Source: Hymenoscyphus infarciens (lineage: Eukaryota > Ascomycota > Leotiomycetes > Helotiales > Helotiaceae). From it: DNA of 64,000 bases. How positions within the stretch are numbered: the stretch's first letter is position 1; the number at the start of each line of letters is the position of its first letter. The stretch covers positions 124,001 through 188,000 of the forward strand of contig LLCB01000037.1 in NCBI GenBank assembly GCA_001414345.1. The letters are read 5' to 3'. Of the stretch, positions 34,141 to 45,624 are shown one piece after another. The notes beneath the pieces were generated by a model that ran no database searches, was not told the origin of the DNA, and was given only the letters and a program-made list of their open reading frames with translations. The position numbers were made by a program, and so were the translations under genes.

Positions 34141-37090
34141 ATGCGTTTGGACGTAAAGGTACGTCTGCCGTTCCTTTCGCAAACATAAATCGGCGAGATT
34201 GGGGTCTTGGAATATCCTGGGAGGCCAAATCTGCCCCTCCATGGAAGCGCAAGAACACAAACAGCTGCGCCAGCTTGCCAGATCACGGTTGGTGCTTTTC
34301 AACGATGCTAATAATGATACGGTCAATAGAGACAGTTGTTTGCCCGGAGTGAGAGAGTAAAGGGAATCGATTTCCATCCAGTGGAGCCATGGATTTTGAC
34401 CACTTTGTACAGTGGTATGTCAGACACCGAATACAATCATGGTACACTACTAATTGAATACAGGCCATGTCTACATATGGTCTTATGAGACCCAGGTATT
34501 TACTTGTGCCTTCTGCGGATACTCACAACCACAGACTAACGTCCTTTAGGCGATAGTAAAGACATTCGAATTGACAGATGTCCCTGTGCGTGCTGGGCGA
34601 TTCATATCGAGGAAGAACTGGATTGTGTGTGGTTCTGATGATTTCCAATTGCGAGTTTACAACTACAATACCTCCGAGAAGATTACCTCGTTCGAAGCCC
34701 ACCCAGATTACATTCGAGCGATTGTCGTCCATCCTACGCAACCCTTCGTTCTCACAGCCTCCGATGATATGACAATAAAACTTTGGGATTGGGATAAAGG
34801 ATGGAAATGTGTTCAGGTTTTCGAGGGACACAGTCATTATGTCATGGGACTCGCCATCAATCCCAAGGATACCAACACATTTGCCTCAGCATGCTTGGAT
34901 AGGACAGTAAAGATTTGGAGTCTGGGCTCCGCAACTGCCAACTTCACGCTGGAAGCACACGAACACAAAGGAGTAAATCACGTCGATTACTACCCACAAT
35001 CCGACAAACCATACCTCCTCACAACCTCAGACGACCGGACAGTCAAGATTTGGGATTATACCACAAAGTCTTTGATCGCAACCTTGGAAGGACACACAAG
35101 TAACGTTTCGTTCGCCTGTTATCACCCAGAATTGCCAGTGATAATCTCCGGTTCCGAGGATGGAACGGTCAAGATATGGCACGCCAATACCTACCGACTG
35201 GAGCAATCGCTGAATTATGGACTCGAGAGAGCCTGGTGTGTCAGTTACCAGAAGGGTAAGCAGGGCGTTGGTGTTGGTTTTGACGAGGGAGCTGTAGTTG
35301 TGAAGATGGGTCGGGAAGAGCCAGCGGTTTCTATGGATGGTTCAGGAAAATTGATCTGGGCAAGACATAGCGAAGTCGTGTCTTCAATCATCAAGGGTGG
35401 TGGTAAGTCGCGCAATTCCAACGCATGCCTTGACATCTTGGCTGAGATTTTCTAGATGCGTCCTTGAAGGACAACGATCCAATATCCCTTCCTACCAAAG
35501 ACCTGGGTACTTGCGAAGTCTACCCCCAGACCCTCCTCCACTCTCCCAACGGTCGATTCGTCTCGGTGTGTGGAGATGGAGAATTCATCATTTACACTGC
35601 GCTTGCTTGGAGAAATAAGGCTTTTGGTTCTGCTCTAGACTTTGTGTGGGGATCGAAAGAAAACAGCAATGATTATGCCATCCGTGAATCAGCCACGAGT
35701 GTCAAGATTTTCAAGAACTTTGTTGAGAAACCCGGCGGACTTGATGTTGGATTCCAGGCCGAGGGCTTGACTGGCGGGGTCTTGCTAGGTGTCAAGGGAC
35801 AAGGTGGTATTGGGTTTTATGATTGGCAGACTGGTGGTTTGATTCGAAGAATTGAAGTTGACCCTATTGAGGTTTGTTTCATGGATTTTCCGTCCTGACA
35901 CTACTTTCTAACCCATTTCCTCTAGGTTTACTGGTCGGAAAATGGTGAATTGGTTTCGATTGCTTGCGAGGATACCTTTTATGTTCTTCGATTTTCACGG
36001 GAGAATTATCTTGCCGCTGTTCAGAATGGCGAGGTTGATGATGATGGAGTTGAAGCGGCTTTCGATGTCGTAACTGATATCAATGAGAGGTATGTATATT
36101 CGTGATGTTGTCTTTCTTACCACTAACCTTCGTAGTGTGCGAACGGGAGAATGGGTTGGCGATTGCTTCATCTACACAAACAGCACCAATCGTCTAAATT
36201 ACTTGGTCGGTGACCAAACATACACAATCTCACACTTTGACCAAGCCATGTACCTTCTCGGTTACATCCAGCGCGATTCCAGAATATACCTCGCCGACAA
36301 GGATGTTAACGTCACCTCCTTTGCGCTCTCACTTTCCGTTGTCGAATATCAAACTTTGGTACTCCGAGATGATATGGAGTCAGCTGAAGAACTTCTTCCA
36401 ACCATTCCTACCGACCAACTCAACAAAATCGCCCGTTTCCTCGAAGGCCAAGGCCATAAAGAGCTCGCACTGGAAGTGGCCACTGATTCAGAGCACAAAT
36501 TTGAGCTCGCTTTGGCTCTTGGAGAATTACCGGTTGCATTAGAGCTGGCTAGAGAGGCTAACGCTGAACATAAATGGAAGACAGTTGGTGATGCTGCGCT
36601 CGCTGCATGGGATGTTGCGTTGGCAGCGGAATGTTTTACCAACGCCAAGGATCTTGGCTCGCTGCTTCTCCTTCACTCCTCGACCGGAGATCGAGATGGT
36701 CTCCAGGCTTTGAGTCTACAAGCACAAGAGGCTGGTGCTCACAACGTTGCCTTTACGTGCCTGTGGCTTCTTGGTGATGTTGAGGGCTGTATTGATCTAC
36801 TCACCCGAACTGGTCGTTCGGCCGAGGCCGTCCTCTTCTCTCAAACCTACAAACCCAGTCTTACAGTCAAGACCGTTGGATCATGGAAAGAGAGTTTGGA
36901 GAAGGAAAAGAAGGGTCGGGTTGCGAAGACTGTTGGTGTTCCCGGTGAGGATGAAGAGCTTTTCCCGGAATGGGAGGAATGGCTACGATTGGAGAGTGAG
37001 GGAGGTGTCAATCTGATTGATGTGAATGGTGGCGAGGAAGCAGAGCCCGAGGCCGAAGCGGAACCTGAGGTTCAGGCTGAGGTTGAATGA
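34141..37090 (+). CDS. SEC27: COPI coatomer beta-prime subunit
   Basis: Seven exons: 34141-34158, 34330-34414, 34464-34495, 34550-35402, 35456-35871, 35926-36089 and 36136-37090. All junctions keep frame, total 840 aa, as expected. The N-terminus [20 protein letters not shown] is diagnostic. The first WD40 propeller (about 1-300) contains the repeats ending [24 protein letters not shown] and TVKIWHAN. The second propeller covers about 300-560, and the alpha-solenoid (about 600-800) binds alpha-COP. The tail is Glu/Ala-rich. The protein coats Golgi-to-ER vesicles and binds dilysine cargo signals. The 5' end is split into very small exons (18, 85 and 32 nt), so automated models could miss the true start. 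Confidence 0.95.
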
Positions 37091-37287
37091 ATGGTTTGCA
37101 CTCATAAGTAATGAGTGTTTATGCGTCATGTCTTTATTGTCCTTGGGTGGGTGGGCAAAAGCAAAGATAAAATGGAGCGTTTATCGCTATGATGAATTAC
37201 AAATGTGTTTTCCACCTATGGGGCCGATCTTGTTTTTGTTTTTTATGACTGGAATGTGAGTCTAGTCAGTTAAGTTTAAGGCGGTGA

Positions 37288-37854
37288 GTGGCAACACCCT
37301 TTTTTCTACTAGGGTGTGGAATTGTAGAGAGGGAGCCAGGTTGTCGATTATCCTTTACTCGCTACTAATCTACCTAGATAGAGTTATTATAAGAGCAGAG
37401 TTAAAATAATACACTGTTATTCATCCCGCGTGTACTAGAGTAGACAGTCTATATAAGTAACACTCTATCTATATAAGCAACGTATATTAGGAATATATTC
37501 TTTATATATTCTTTCTATATTAAAGATAGTAATAAAGAAGAGAATAAGAATAAGTACTTTCTTTATATTAATATTAATATAATAGTACGCTACTTAGGAA
37601 GTACTCCTTCTTAATCTAAAGTACTTTTCTATTATAAAAATCTATTATAAAAATCTATTATTATAATATATAAGATATATATATATATACGTCTAGAATA
37701 TATCTTCTTAGAGTTCTTTATATATTAGAGCTATAGATATAGTAGATTTATAGTAGGTAAAATAACCTAGTTCTTTCTATACTCTACGATTCTATACTCT
37801 ATAATTCTATACTCTATGATTCTATACTCTAGTTGAAAAAAGCGGTGTTACTAC
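37288..37854. mobile_element. 567-bp inverted-repeat element
   Basis: GTGGCAACACCCTTTTTTCT at the left end matches the inverted right end GTAGTAACACCGCTTTTTTC with mostly transition differences. The interior is AT-rich and non-coding, with a 15-bp tandem repeat (TCTATACTCTAYRAT, about 4 units, 37777-37832). No clear target duplication was found. Confidence 0.5.
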
Positions 37855-38186
37855 GTAAAGCCTAGTTATGTTTCATAGATATAATAGGTTACGTTGTTAT
37901 ATTATAAGAGGTCTCTAGTCTTTATACGAAGAGTTTAGAAGAATAGAATATTAGAATTTTTTTTAAATTTTTTTTTTTTTTTTTTTAGGAAATTAGCTAA
38001 CTATTTAATTCTTCTAGATATATAGATCTTTTTAGAGAATAACGGAATCGATTATTTAAGATATAAAAATATAAAACTCGAGGTTAGTATTTTTATTCTA
38101 AAGAATATATAAGTAAGTAAACGTGTCTAGTAAGAAGATAATAAGTTTTATAGTAAGATTTGAGAAAGTAAGAGTTAGTTTACTAA

Positions 38187-39504
38187 GAGCCTATTTAGCT
38201 TATATAAATTATTTAAAGATATTATAACGTATTTTTGAGTTGAAAACGCTCTAAGGAGCTTGAATTTAGAAGGTGAAAACTCTGCTATATATATAGAGAA
38301 AAGGGGTTACGTAAGACCCCTCTTTTTCCGTAATATACCTCTTAGGTCTAGGAAAACGACAGCTTCCTAGGCCTATAAACTTAAACCAGATTACAAAAGA
38401 ACCTCTTAACTATGTCGCTCTCTATTCCTATTATAGAGAAACCTATAAAGCTATATATATTACTTCAAACTCCTAAACAGCGATCTTAGATAACATTCTT
38501 AAGAGTAAAGTCCTACTCCTAGATCCTGTCTAACTTCCTCTCTTATACTCTAGCACGTTATTAGCTCTAGCTTTGGTAAAGACAGCGAGTAGCGTTCGTA
38601 GATATAGTGGCTTATAGTTAGCGTTGTATTTATATACTAGCTTCGTAGAGTACTAGGCTTCCGGATCGTCTTAATCGAGCACCTCTTAGGGTTTCCGGTT
38701 TAAAAAGGCACTTCTAAGAGTGGCGGTGGCTAGCTTCGTAGCTAGGCTTTTACTACTCGTCGAACGTGAGCATCTGAAGAGGTATGTCTACTCGAGCAGG
38801 GCTTTTACTATATTCGAAGTTAAGAGCGTCTTATGAGAGAGTCCTATCTACGCTTGTTAGAAGAGTTCTTATTCGCGCTTATTAGGAGAGTCTCGTATTC
38901 GAAGTTAGAAGAGCTCTCTTATTGTCGAGAGTAAGTATTAAGAGGTTAGTTACGCTAACTCTAATAGCAGAGAGCGTTCTGAATACGTCGTAATATATTA
39001 AATACGTAAGTAGAAGATAAAGAAGTTATAAGAGTATACTATACATATAAACTAGGCTTATAACTATAACGTATTTTTAGGTTGAAAACGCTCTAAGGAG
39101 CTTGAATTTAGAAGGTGAAAACTCTGCTATATATATAGGGAAAAGGGGTCACGTGAGACCCCCCTTTTTCCGTAATAGATATAGATATCTAACGAGATAC
39201 TCTGAATAATAATCTTATATAAGTTAGTATATATTATTAATTATCTCTTATATATTAAGTAATCGTTTAGCTCGTAGTATATATATTAGTATATATATTA
39301 GTAGAGGTCTAAATCTTTTTTTAGTAGTATATATTCTATTTATATATATACTAAGATATACGAGGTTAAACGAAGGATTTATATCACTTTTAAATATATA
39401 TACTAAATACTAGTATATATATATAGAATTAGTATATATATATATATATTATCTCTTGTTTTTTAGTAGTATATATCCTAGATATATACGAGCTAAACAG
39501 GCTC
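38187..39504. mobile_element. Harbinger/Tourist-like MITE, copy 2, interrupted
   Basis: TIRs GAGCCTATTTAGCTTAT (left) and GAGCCTGTTTAGCTCGTAT (right, complement) with TAA duplications at 38184-38186 and 39505-39507. Its right part aligns to copy 1 for ~330 bp (for example AGAGGTCTAAATCTTTTTTT). A 955-bp LTR miniature sits inside it at 38223-39177. Confidence 0.8.
38223..39177. mobile_element. TRIM-like miniature LTR element nested in the MITE
   Basis: Direct terminal repeats of exactly 113 bp (38223-38335, 39065-39177) flank 729 bp of non-coding sequence. GATAT duplications are at 38218-38222 and 39178-39182. LTR ends TA...TA probably derive from TG...CA by RIP. A 5-bp duplication, short LTRs and no coding capacity match terminal-repeat retrotransposons in miniature. 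Primer-binding and polypurine sites are not clear. Confidence 0.75.
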
Positions 39505-40199
39505 TAAGGCTTTTATAATATAAGCGAGTTTAGAAGTAGATCTTTCTAGTAGAGTTATAACTGTTTAAAGTAAACTAGAATAATAGTAAAGATATAGAAA
39601 CGTGAAAACGTGAAGGTTAAGTTATCTATGCTTAAATAAGAGTCTTCTTATATATTAGAGTACTATTAGAATAACGAGAATATAATAATAAGGAATCTTA
39701 TTAGTAGAGAGCGTATAACGTAATCGTATACGAGGACTGAATCATATAAATAAAGTAGTATAAGATACTTAAGGTCTTTATAAAAGTGTTAAAGAAAGTT
39801 AAAAATAGATAAAGAGGAAAAAATATAAATATTTATAGATTAAAGAAGAAGAGATAGTAATAGTTTAAGAAAAGAGCTATAGAGATCTTCTACGATTACC
39901 TCTTAAGACCTGTCGGTGTCTTAGCATTTCATAACCTCTAGGCTCTTTCTCTAAAAAGGTTGTTTTCTCGCTTCTTCTCTCCTTTTCTTAAACTAAGATT
40001 ATACTTCTCTAACGTTCCTAAGCACCTTCTTTTCAAATTACAAAAGTATAGAGACCTTTTTTAGAGGTTTAGAGTATAATAGAAAAGACTTAAGAAAGTT
40101 ATATAAGAAAGAGTAGTAAGAGATTAGACGTGTATATATGTCTCGAGGGATTTTCAAGTATAGTCTACGGAGAGAGATACTTAGAATTATTACTATAAA

Positions 40200-40426
40200 T
40201 AGCGTTTTAGATTTCCTCGCCTAAACACTCCTAGGTATTAGATTAGAAAAGAATACTTTGTTTTATTAGAATATAATAGAATAGAAAAACTCTACTTATA
40301 GAATATAATAAAAGAGGAAAGATAATTATAAAAGAAGAATTAGAGTAACTAAAAAAGCTAAAAAGAAGAGCTAGAAAGAGAGAGAAGAGTAAGAAGTATA
40401 TAACAGAAGTAACTCGAAGAGGAAGA

Positions 40427-40480
<54 letters not shown>

Positions 40481-40836
40481 AATAAAACATAAATTAAATT
40501 AATTTATAAGAGAAGTTCTAAGAAGTGTTTAGTACTATCTACGCTATAGCGTTTCTCTTACCTATAAACTAACCCACTTTATATACTTCTACTAAAATAT
40601 AATAGAATAATATATAAACCTTTCTATTCTCTCTATTAGGAATAGAAAGGAAATTAGCCTTCTATAGAATTAGAAGAGATAGATATATTAAAGGCTAGAA
40701 ATAGAATATAATAGACTAGAGCGCTTAAAAGAGGAGATATAATAAGGAAGGATAGTCTTAAAAGTAAGGAAAGGCATAGATAGGAAGCTTTCGGAAGAAT
40801 AGAAGTACTACTCTGGCTAGGAAATATAAAACGCTG
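40200..40836. mobile_element. hAT-type MITE, copy 2 (inverted relative to copy 1)
   Basis: 637 bp. Ends TAGCGTTTTAG and AAAACGCTG, with 8-bp duplications ACTATAAA (40192-40199) and ACTATAAG (40837-40844), again one G-to-A apart. The inside aligns in reverse to 15856-16479, with a (TC) expansion at 40431-40479. Confidence 0.8.
40431..40479. repeat. (TC)n microsatellite
   Basis: About 24 uninterrupted TC units, expanded only in this MITE copy. Confidence 0.95.
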
Positions 40837-40844
40837 ACTATAAG

Positions 40845-42207
40845 TGCTTCTCAAAAGTTGAAGGAAACTTGCTAAGATTCAAAGTCTCTCTACTTTCAAG
40901 CTAGTATTCCGATGCACAAGTTCAACCACAGTCCCCGCAATCGCGTAAATAGAAAAAGTCATAGTGTACTGAGTGTAGCCTAATGTAACGAGTGAATTCC
41001 CTAGAAGAGACACTATAAAAGTACGAAATCTCGAATAGAGTAAGAGTCGTAGCGAAGCTATTTGGTAGCTCGCGCTCTTTTAGAGATATTATTAATCTTT
41101 AAGAGATACGTAAGAATGTCGTCATCGAAGAAGTAGACACCGCTATTGTTTAACTATATAAGATCCTTACATTTCAAGTTGAATTTCTGGTTTACTACCA
41201 CGAAACGGCGATAGAAGGTAGACACCACCTACCCCACCTCCAATCCTTAAAAGAACTCAATATTTACACTCCTATATAGAGCCTATAGTAACATTTTAAT
41301 TGCTAATTAACAAGTGGTATTAGACTAAAGTGTTCTAATCTTAATAGTTAAGAGAAGTCGAGCGACGAGCACCGCACACGATCATGGCGCGAGAATAGAA
41401 TAGAATATATAGAAAAGCTACGAGAATTGAGGTGGATATACCTTAAGTGATTTTCAAGTTTAGTATACAGACGAAGCAATATAGCATTGGAATAGCAATG
41501 TTACTGTCTATTTTTTCTTCTTCTTCCGTCGCTCAAGGTCACTCACTGACTGACGTTGCGATGACAACCTGCCACCACGAATTGGACGAACACCAGCAGC
41601 AGAGTCCCTGCTTATGCCCTCAACCCATCAGCCTCCCCTCTAATACCCCGAAGCCAAAAAATACTTCACAATACGTACACCAGCTCAGCAGGTCTTATCT
41701 TGCCTGAGTCCCTTGGGAGGTTTTCAAGTGTGGTATGTACAGTTGTCGAAGGTAACTCCATCGCAAGACAGGAGGAATGGAAAACATGGCTAGAAACATT
41801 TTCAATTCACCTTTTTCTTCCCTGGCCCTTGCCATTTCCCGTAATTTGCGCTGGTCTCGCTAGCCAATCTCACCACCGATAGTCAAAGCAGCAGTAAACA
41901 CCTGAGAGTCGTACCTGCCTACCTCTCTCGTTCTTCCAGCTTTCTGGCACAATTCAAGGTCATTATCCTTAATACTCGGAACAATGAAGTTCAATTGTCC
42001 CAACCATCTGGGTTAATACTTTAAGTTGAAGGAAGGAGCCATCGTTGTAAAAATTATGTACAAGACAAACATCGCCAGATCGCAAATGCAAATGCAAGTC
42101 CAAACCAAACCCCACCAACTCCGGCAATGTAGAAACTCCCTTGATGCTAAAGTCTAATTTTGTAGTCATGACACTCACGCAGAAAAGCACATCTCCCCAT
42201 CTCGCAA
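40845..42207. other. Intergenic: repeat edge then ordinary sequence
   Basis: AT-rich until about 41440, then normal composition. No supported gene. Two degenerate copies of a short segment around TTTTCAAGTNTRGTAT occur here (41452 and 41721), with a third at 40151. Confidence 0.45.
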
Positions 42208-44078
42208 TCATTGCGAAATAGTAGACCCGATCCCAATCCAAGAATAACACCTCTCCATCTCCGCCGGACTAATCGTCTCCATTGCGACAGTAGCATTAGT
42301 AAAATGCACCCTCTGCAGCGCCCCCTTCGAGGTGTCTCCTTCAAAATGCTCAACCCACTCCGGGGCCGTCTTCGCTTTAAGTGTATTAGGATTCTTGGTC
42401 CGAATAAAGCTGGCCCAGTATGATTGAATCGCATTCCCAGCAACATCACCCGCCTTGTTAGCAGCCCAAATATTTGTTGCCTCCGAAACATGGGTAACTC
42501 CATCACCGTTCAAAGCGTTGGCTGTTGATAGTTTATCCCAGTGATAATTCCAAGACGAGTTCATACCTCCTACTCGTGGAATGGCGCCGGACATGTAGAT
42601 TCCTGGACAGTTGTACCGCATTTCTCCCCATGCTAGGGCTGCTGCTCGCCAATACACTCCTCGGTTCGGGAATTGGTTCTCGGGTGTTGAGGGGTAGAGG
42701 GAGTCGGCTTTGGCGAGTTGTTCGGGGGTAAGTTTTGGATAGTTGGTTTTTAAGAATGCGTTCATTTGGGTGACGTTAACGAATGCAGCTGGGTCCTTGT
42801 TTGTGAACCCTGAGCCTTCGTTTGTGCAAGAGCTATGGATTTTATCAGTATTATGATCGAGTGACATGTTGAGAAAATAAAGGAATTGACTTACCCATAA
42901 ATGGTGGGAACCTTGACAAACTTCCCAGTTGCGTACAAGTTATAACTGTACCCCGTGGTAAAGTTCCCGTCAATCACACTAGACCACGCAAAAATCGGGT
43001 ACCCGAGGCCAGGGCCCGGTGTTGGAATGTTTGGGTTGTTTACTAGTAGGGTGTTGATGTCGAGGTCCCGAAGACATTTTAGTGTATCGGGTGCGGTATC
43101 ACACTTTACTCGCTTGATGAGGGCATCGTATTGATATTGTGCCTCTTCCACAGTGTACTTAGCTCCGAGGGAGGAACTTTCACCAGCAGCAGCGTGGAAG
43201 AGACCGTCATCTCGACCGTTGTAAGCTGTAAGTTGAAGACTTACCGAGGCTCCTCCAGCTGAGGCTCCTCCGATTGTGACATGTTTTGGATCTCCTCCAA
43301 ACTAGATTCGAGTTAGCGATAGCCACTTAGCAAAAGGGCGTCGAGAGATCCTCTTACCAAGTGGATATTCTTTTGAACCCAATGTAAAACTTTTCTTTGA
43401 TCCAAAAGACCGGCATTCAGCGCTCCATTTGCTTTCACTTCCTTGCTGGCCAAGAATCCTTGCAGTCCAACCCGATAATTTGAAGTAACAACGACGATGT
43501 CCCGATCTGCAGCGTTGATCAAGTTGCTGGCATCGAGAGTTGAGTCAGCGAGAGAGTTGAGTCCGCCTCCCTGAAAGTTGACGAAAACGGGGTGATTTCC
43601 TTTTGTGACAGTTGGTGCAAAGACATTAACGAATAAGCAGTCTTCCTTCTGTATTCCCTTCTTGACCTCATCTGAGATGGCTGTTGATGGAGAACTTATA
43701 CATACTCCACCGCGCTACAAAAAGTCAGCTTGTGATAATGATGAGTACTCATCTTGAACTTACAGCAGTGGCTGGCTGAAGAGTAGTATTGACGAGCGGA
43801 TCCTGAGGAGCTTGCCATCTCAAATCGCCCAACGGAGGAGCAGCATATCTCATTCCAAACCAAGTGCTAACACCATTTTTGGCGTTGGCACCTCGATACT
43901 TAGCATAACCCAAGTCGACGGTTAAGTCGATATCTTTTGCATGTGTGAGACCAACAACCAAACCAACAACAAGACCTGAAACCAACATTATGAATAAGAG
44001 AGACCAAAGAAAAGTCTTGATCGTCGAAATAGTCCAGAGTTTGCCGTGGATGGGCGAATAATTGGAAGGCCGTGGCAT
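42208..44078 (-). CDS. Type-B carboxylesterase/lipase, membrane-anchored
   Basis: Exons 44078-43764, 43714-43358, 43301-42895 and 42832-42208 are all in frame, 567 aa. A hydrophobic segment at about residues 20-45 (FLWSLLFIMLVSGLVVGLVV) after a short basic N-terminus looks like a type II signal anchor rather than a cleaved signal peptide. The alpha/beta-hydrolase features are EDCLFVNVFAP (about 126-136), the nucleophile elbow GGASAGGAS with Ser238 (family usually GESAGG), and GVTHVSEATN containing the likely catalytic His. An acidic member is expected from the central lid region. Such enzymes hydrolyse esters at the cell surface or in the secretory pathway; the substrate is unknown. The N-terminal anchor and the Glu-to-Ala change in the elbow are the notable deviations. 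Confidence 0.88.
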
Positions 44079-45624
44079 ACTATATATGCTTGGCCACAGC
44101 CCAGGCCGAGGCGCACCAAATTAACTGTGAATGGTCAGATGATCCTCTAGTTCGTTGAATAGGTACCGACCTAGAGTACCGCCGGGGTGAAGGAGGAGTC
44201 GAAAGTGGTGGGAGCCAACAATTTCGGTCAGGTTGATTGCCCCTGTATACGTGAAAAAGAGGGCGGCGTAGTTAAGCTGTCTGCTGTGCATATATCCACA
44301 TCGTGCCCCACGTAGCCAATACCGTGAGGGTTTTCCTGGGGCACAGCGGGTTTTGACGATACGGAGTATGAGGCTGAAGGGGTCAGGGGTAAGCTTCTAC
44401 GAGAAAGTTATTACGAGAAGCATCGTGGGTTTGATAGGAAAACAAGGTACGAGGAGGAGGTGTGACAAGTAAGCCCCATCTCACTCTCATCTCAATTTGA
44501 CAAGAAAATGTGTCCGAAAACTTAACTTGAGCACACGACATATTCATGACAGCGGATCCCAGTGATTCTGAACAAACTTGACGGATATAAATCTACAGAC
44601 CGAGGGAGAAACCAAGAAGAGCAGCGGAGGGCGGGGAAGAAGAGTTCGTACCTAACTACTAGGGTCCAACGGCCACGAGACAGGTGGGGGCGGAGAAGAA
44701 GCTTTGTACTCGCTGACAGGTGCATGTGGTGTTTTTGGTAAAAAGTTAAAAGGAGGAAAGCGGAGTTACAAAATGACTAATTTTTAGCCGGAAAATGAAG
44801 TTTCCCCGAGCGGAATTTGAAACAACGACAAACAAATGAGATATTGCAACCTGGAAAGGAGCGAAGGATGAGCTCGTTGGTAGGATGCGATGTGTAATTG
44901 GAAATCGAGTTGTCAAAAGAAGCTCGGCGACTAAACGAGATTGCCGAAGGATGAGGCGGAGGGAGTTCCCACCACCCTCAAAATAGCTTTGCGAGCACGT
45001 GATCGATGACTCGAGGGAGCTTTCAAAACGAGTCAATATTCTACCAAAAGACAAGTATTGTCTAAGAACTTTTAGGGCAATCAAGGAGCCAAGTCTTCTT
45101 ATTCTCCCAGATCTTCTCAAATAATACTGTTAATTATCCTAGACCGTTTCGCACAATCAAAGCGAAAGCACGTGTTCGCAGAGTAATGCTCACCTCACTT
45201 CTCATACTTCTTGACAAGCACAACCAACTATCGCCAAAGAGCATTGGGAAATCCGTTTCATTCATTCATAATCTGTGTACCTATGTACTTTGTAATGCAC
45301 CCCCATCCCCATCCCCAGAAGCCACGAGGCTCATATGCAACCATGTCCCTATCTAATAAAAAAGGAATCTCGTCTCACTCTCCCCCCGGTGTAAAGCAAG
45401 CCACGGTGATGGAAAAAAAGCAAATCACAAAAAACCTCCCAGATTTGACTCCCGCCCTTGTAATGTAGCAAAAGCAAACCCCAAACTCCAGGTATATCCC
45501 CACTTCCGAGAAAAACCCTCTAGGTATTCGCAATTCAATAGAAAGAACGCCATATGCTCGCATCCCCCACCCCCAAACCGATACAGACCAGACCAGACCC
45601 GCGCTCCCTCTAATTCAGAAAGAA
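44079..45624. other. Intergenic between esterase promoter and SNF2 gene end
   Basis: About 1.5 kb of normal composition. Open frames up to 124 codons have no start context, splice support or protein character. Contains the esterase promoter and the 3' UTR of the SNF2 gene (CA/C-rich stretch near 45300). Confidence 0.45.

Noticed and set aside
41447..41707. 86-codon frame with a weak signal-peptide-like start
   Set aside because: The start lies in the RIPed edge and a short repeated segment; the hydrophobic core is short and no homologous pattern is visible.
45211..45468. 85-codon frame in the SNF2 3' region
   Set aside because: Low-complexity, probably 3' UTR of the neighbouring gene.
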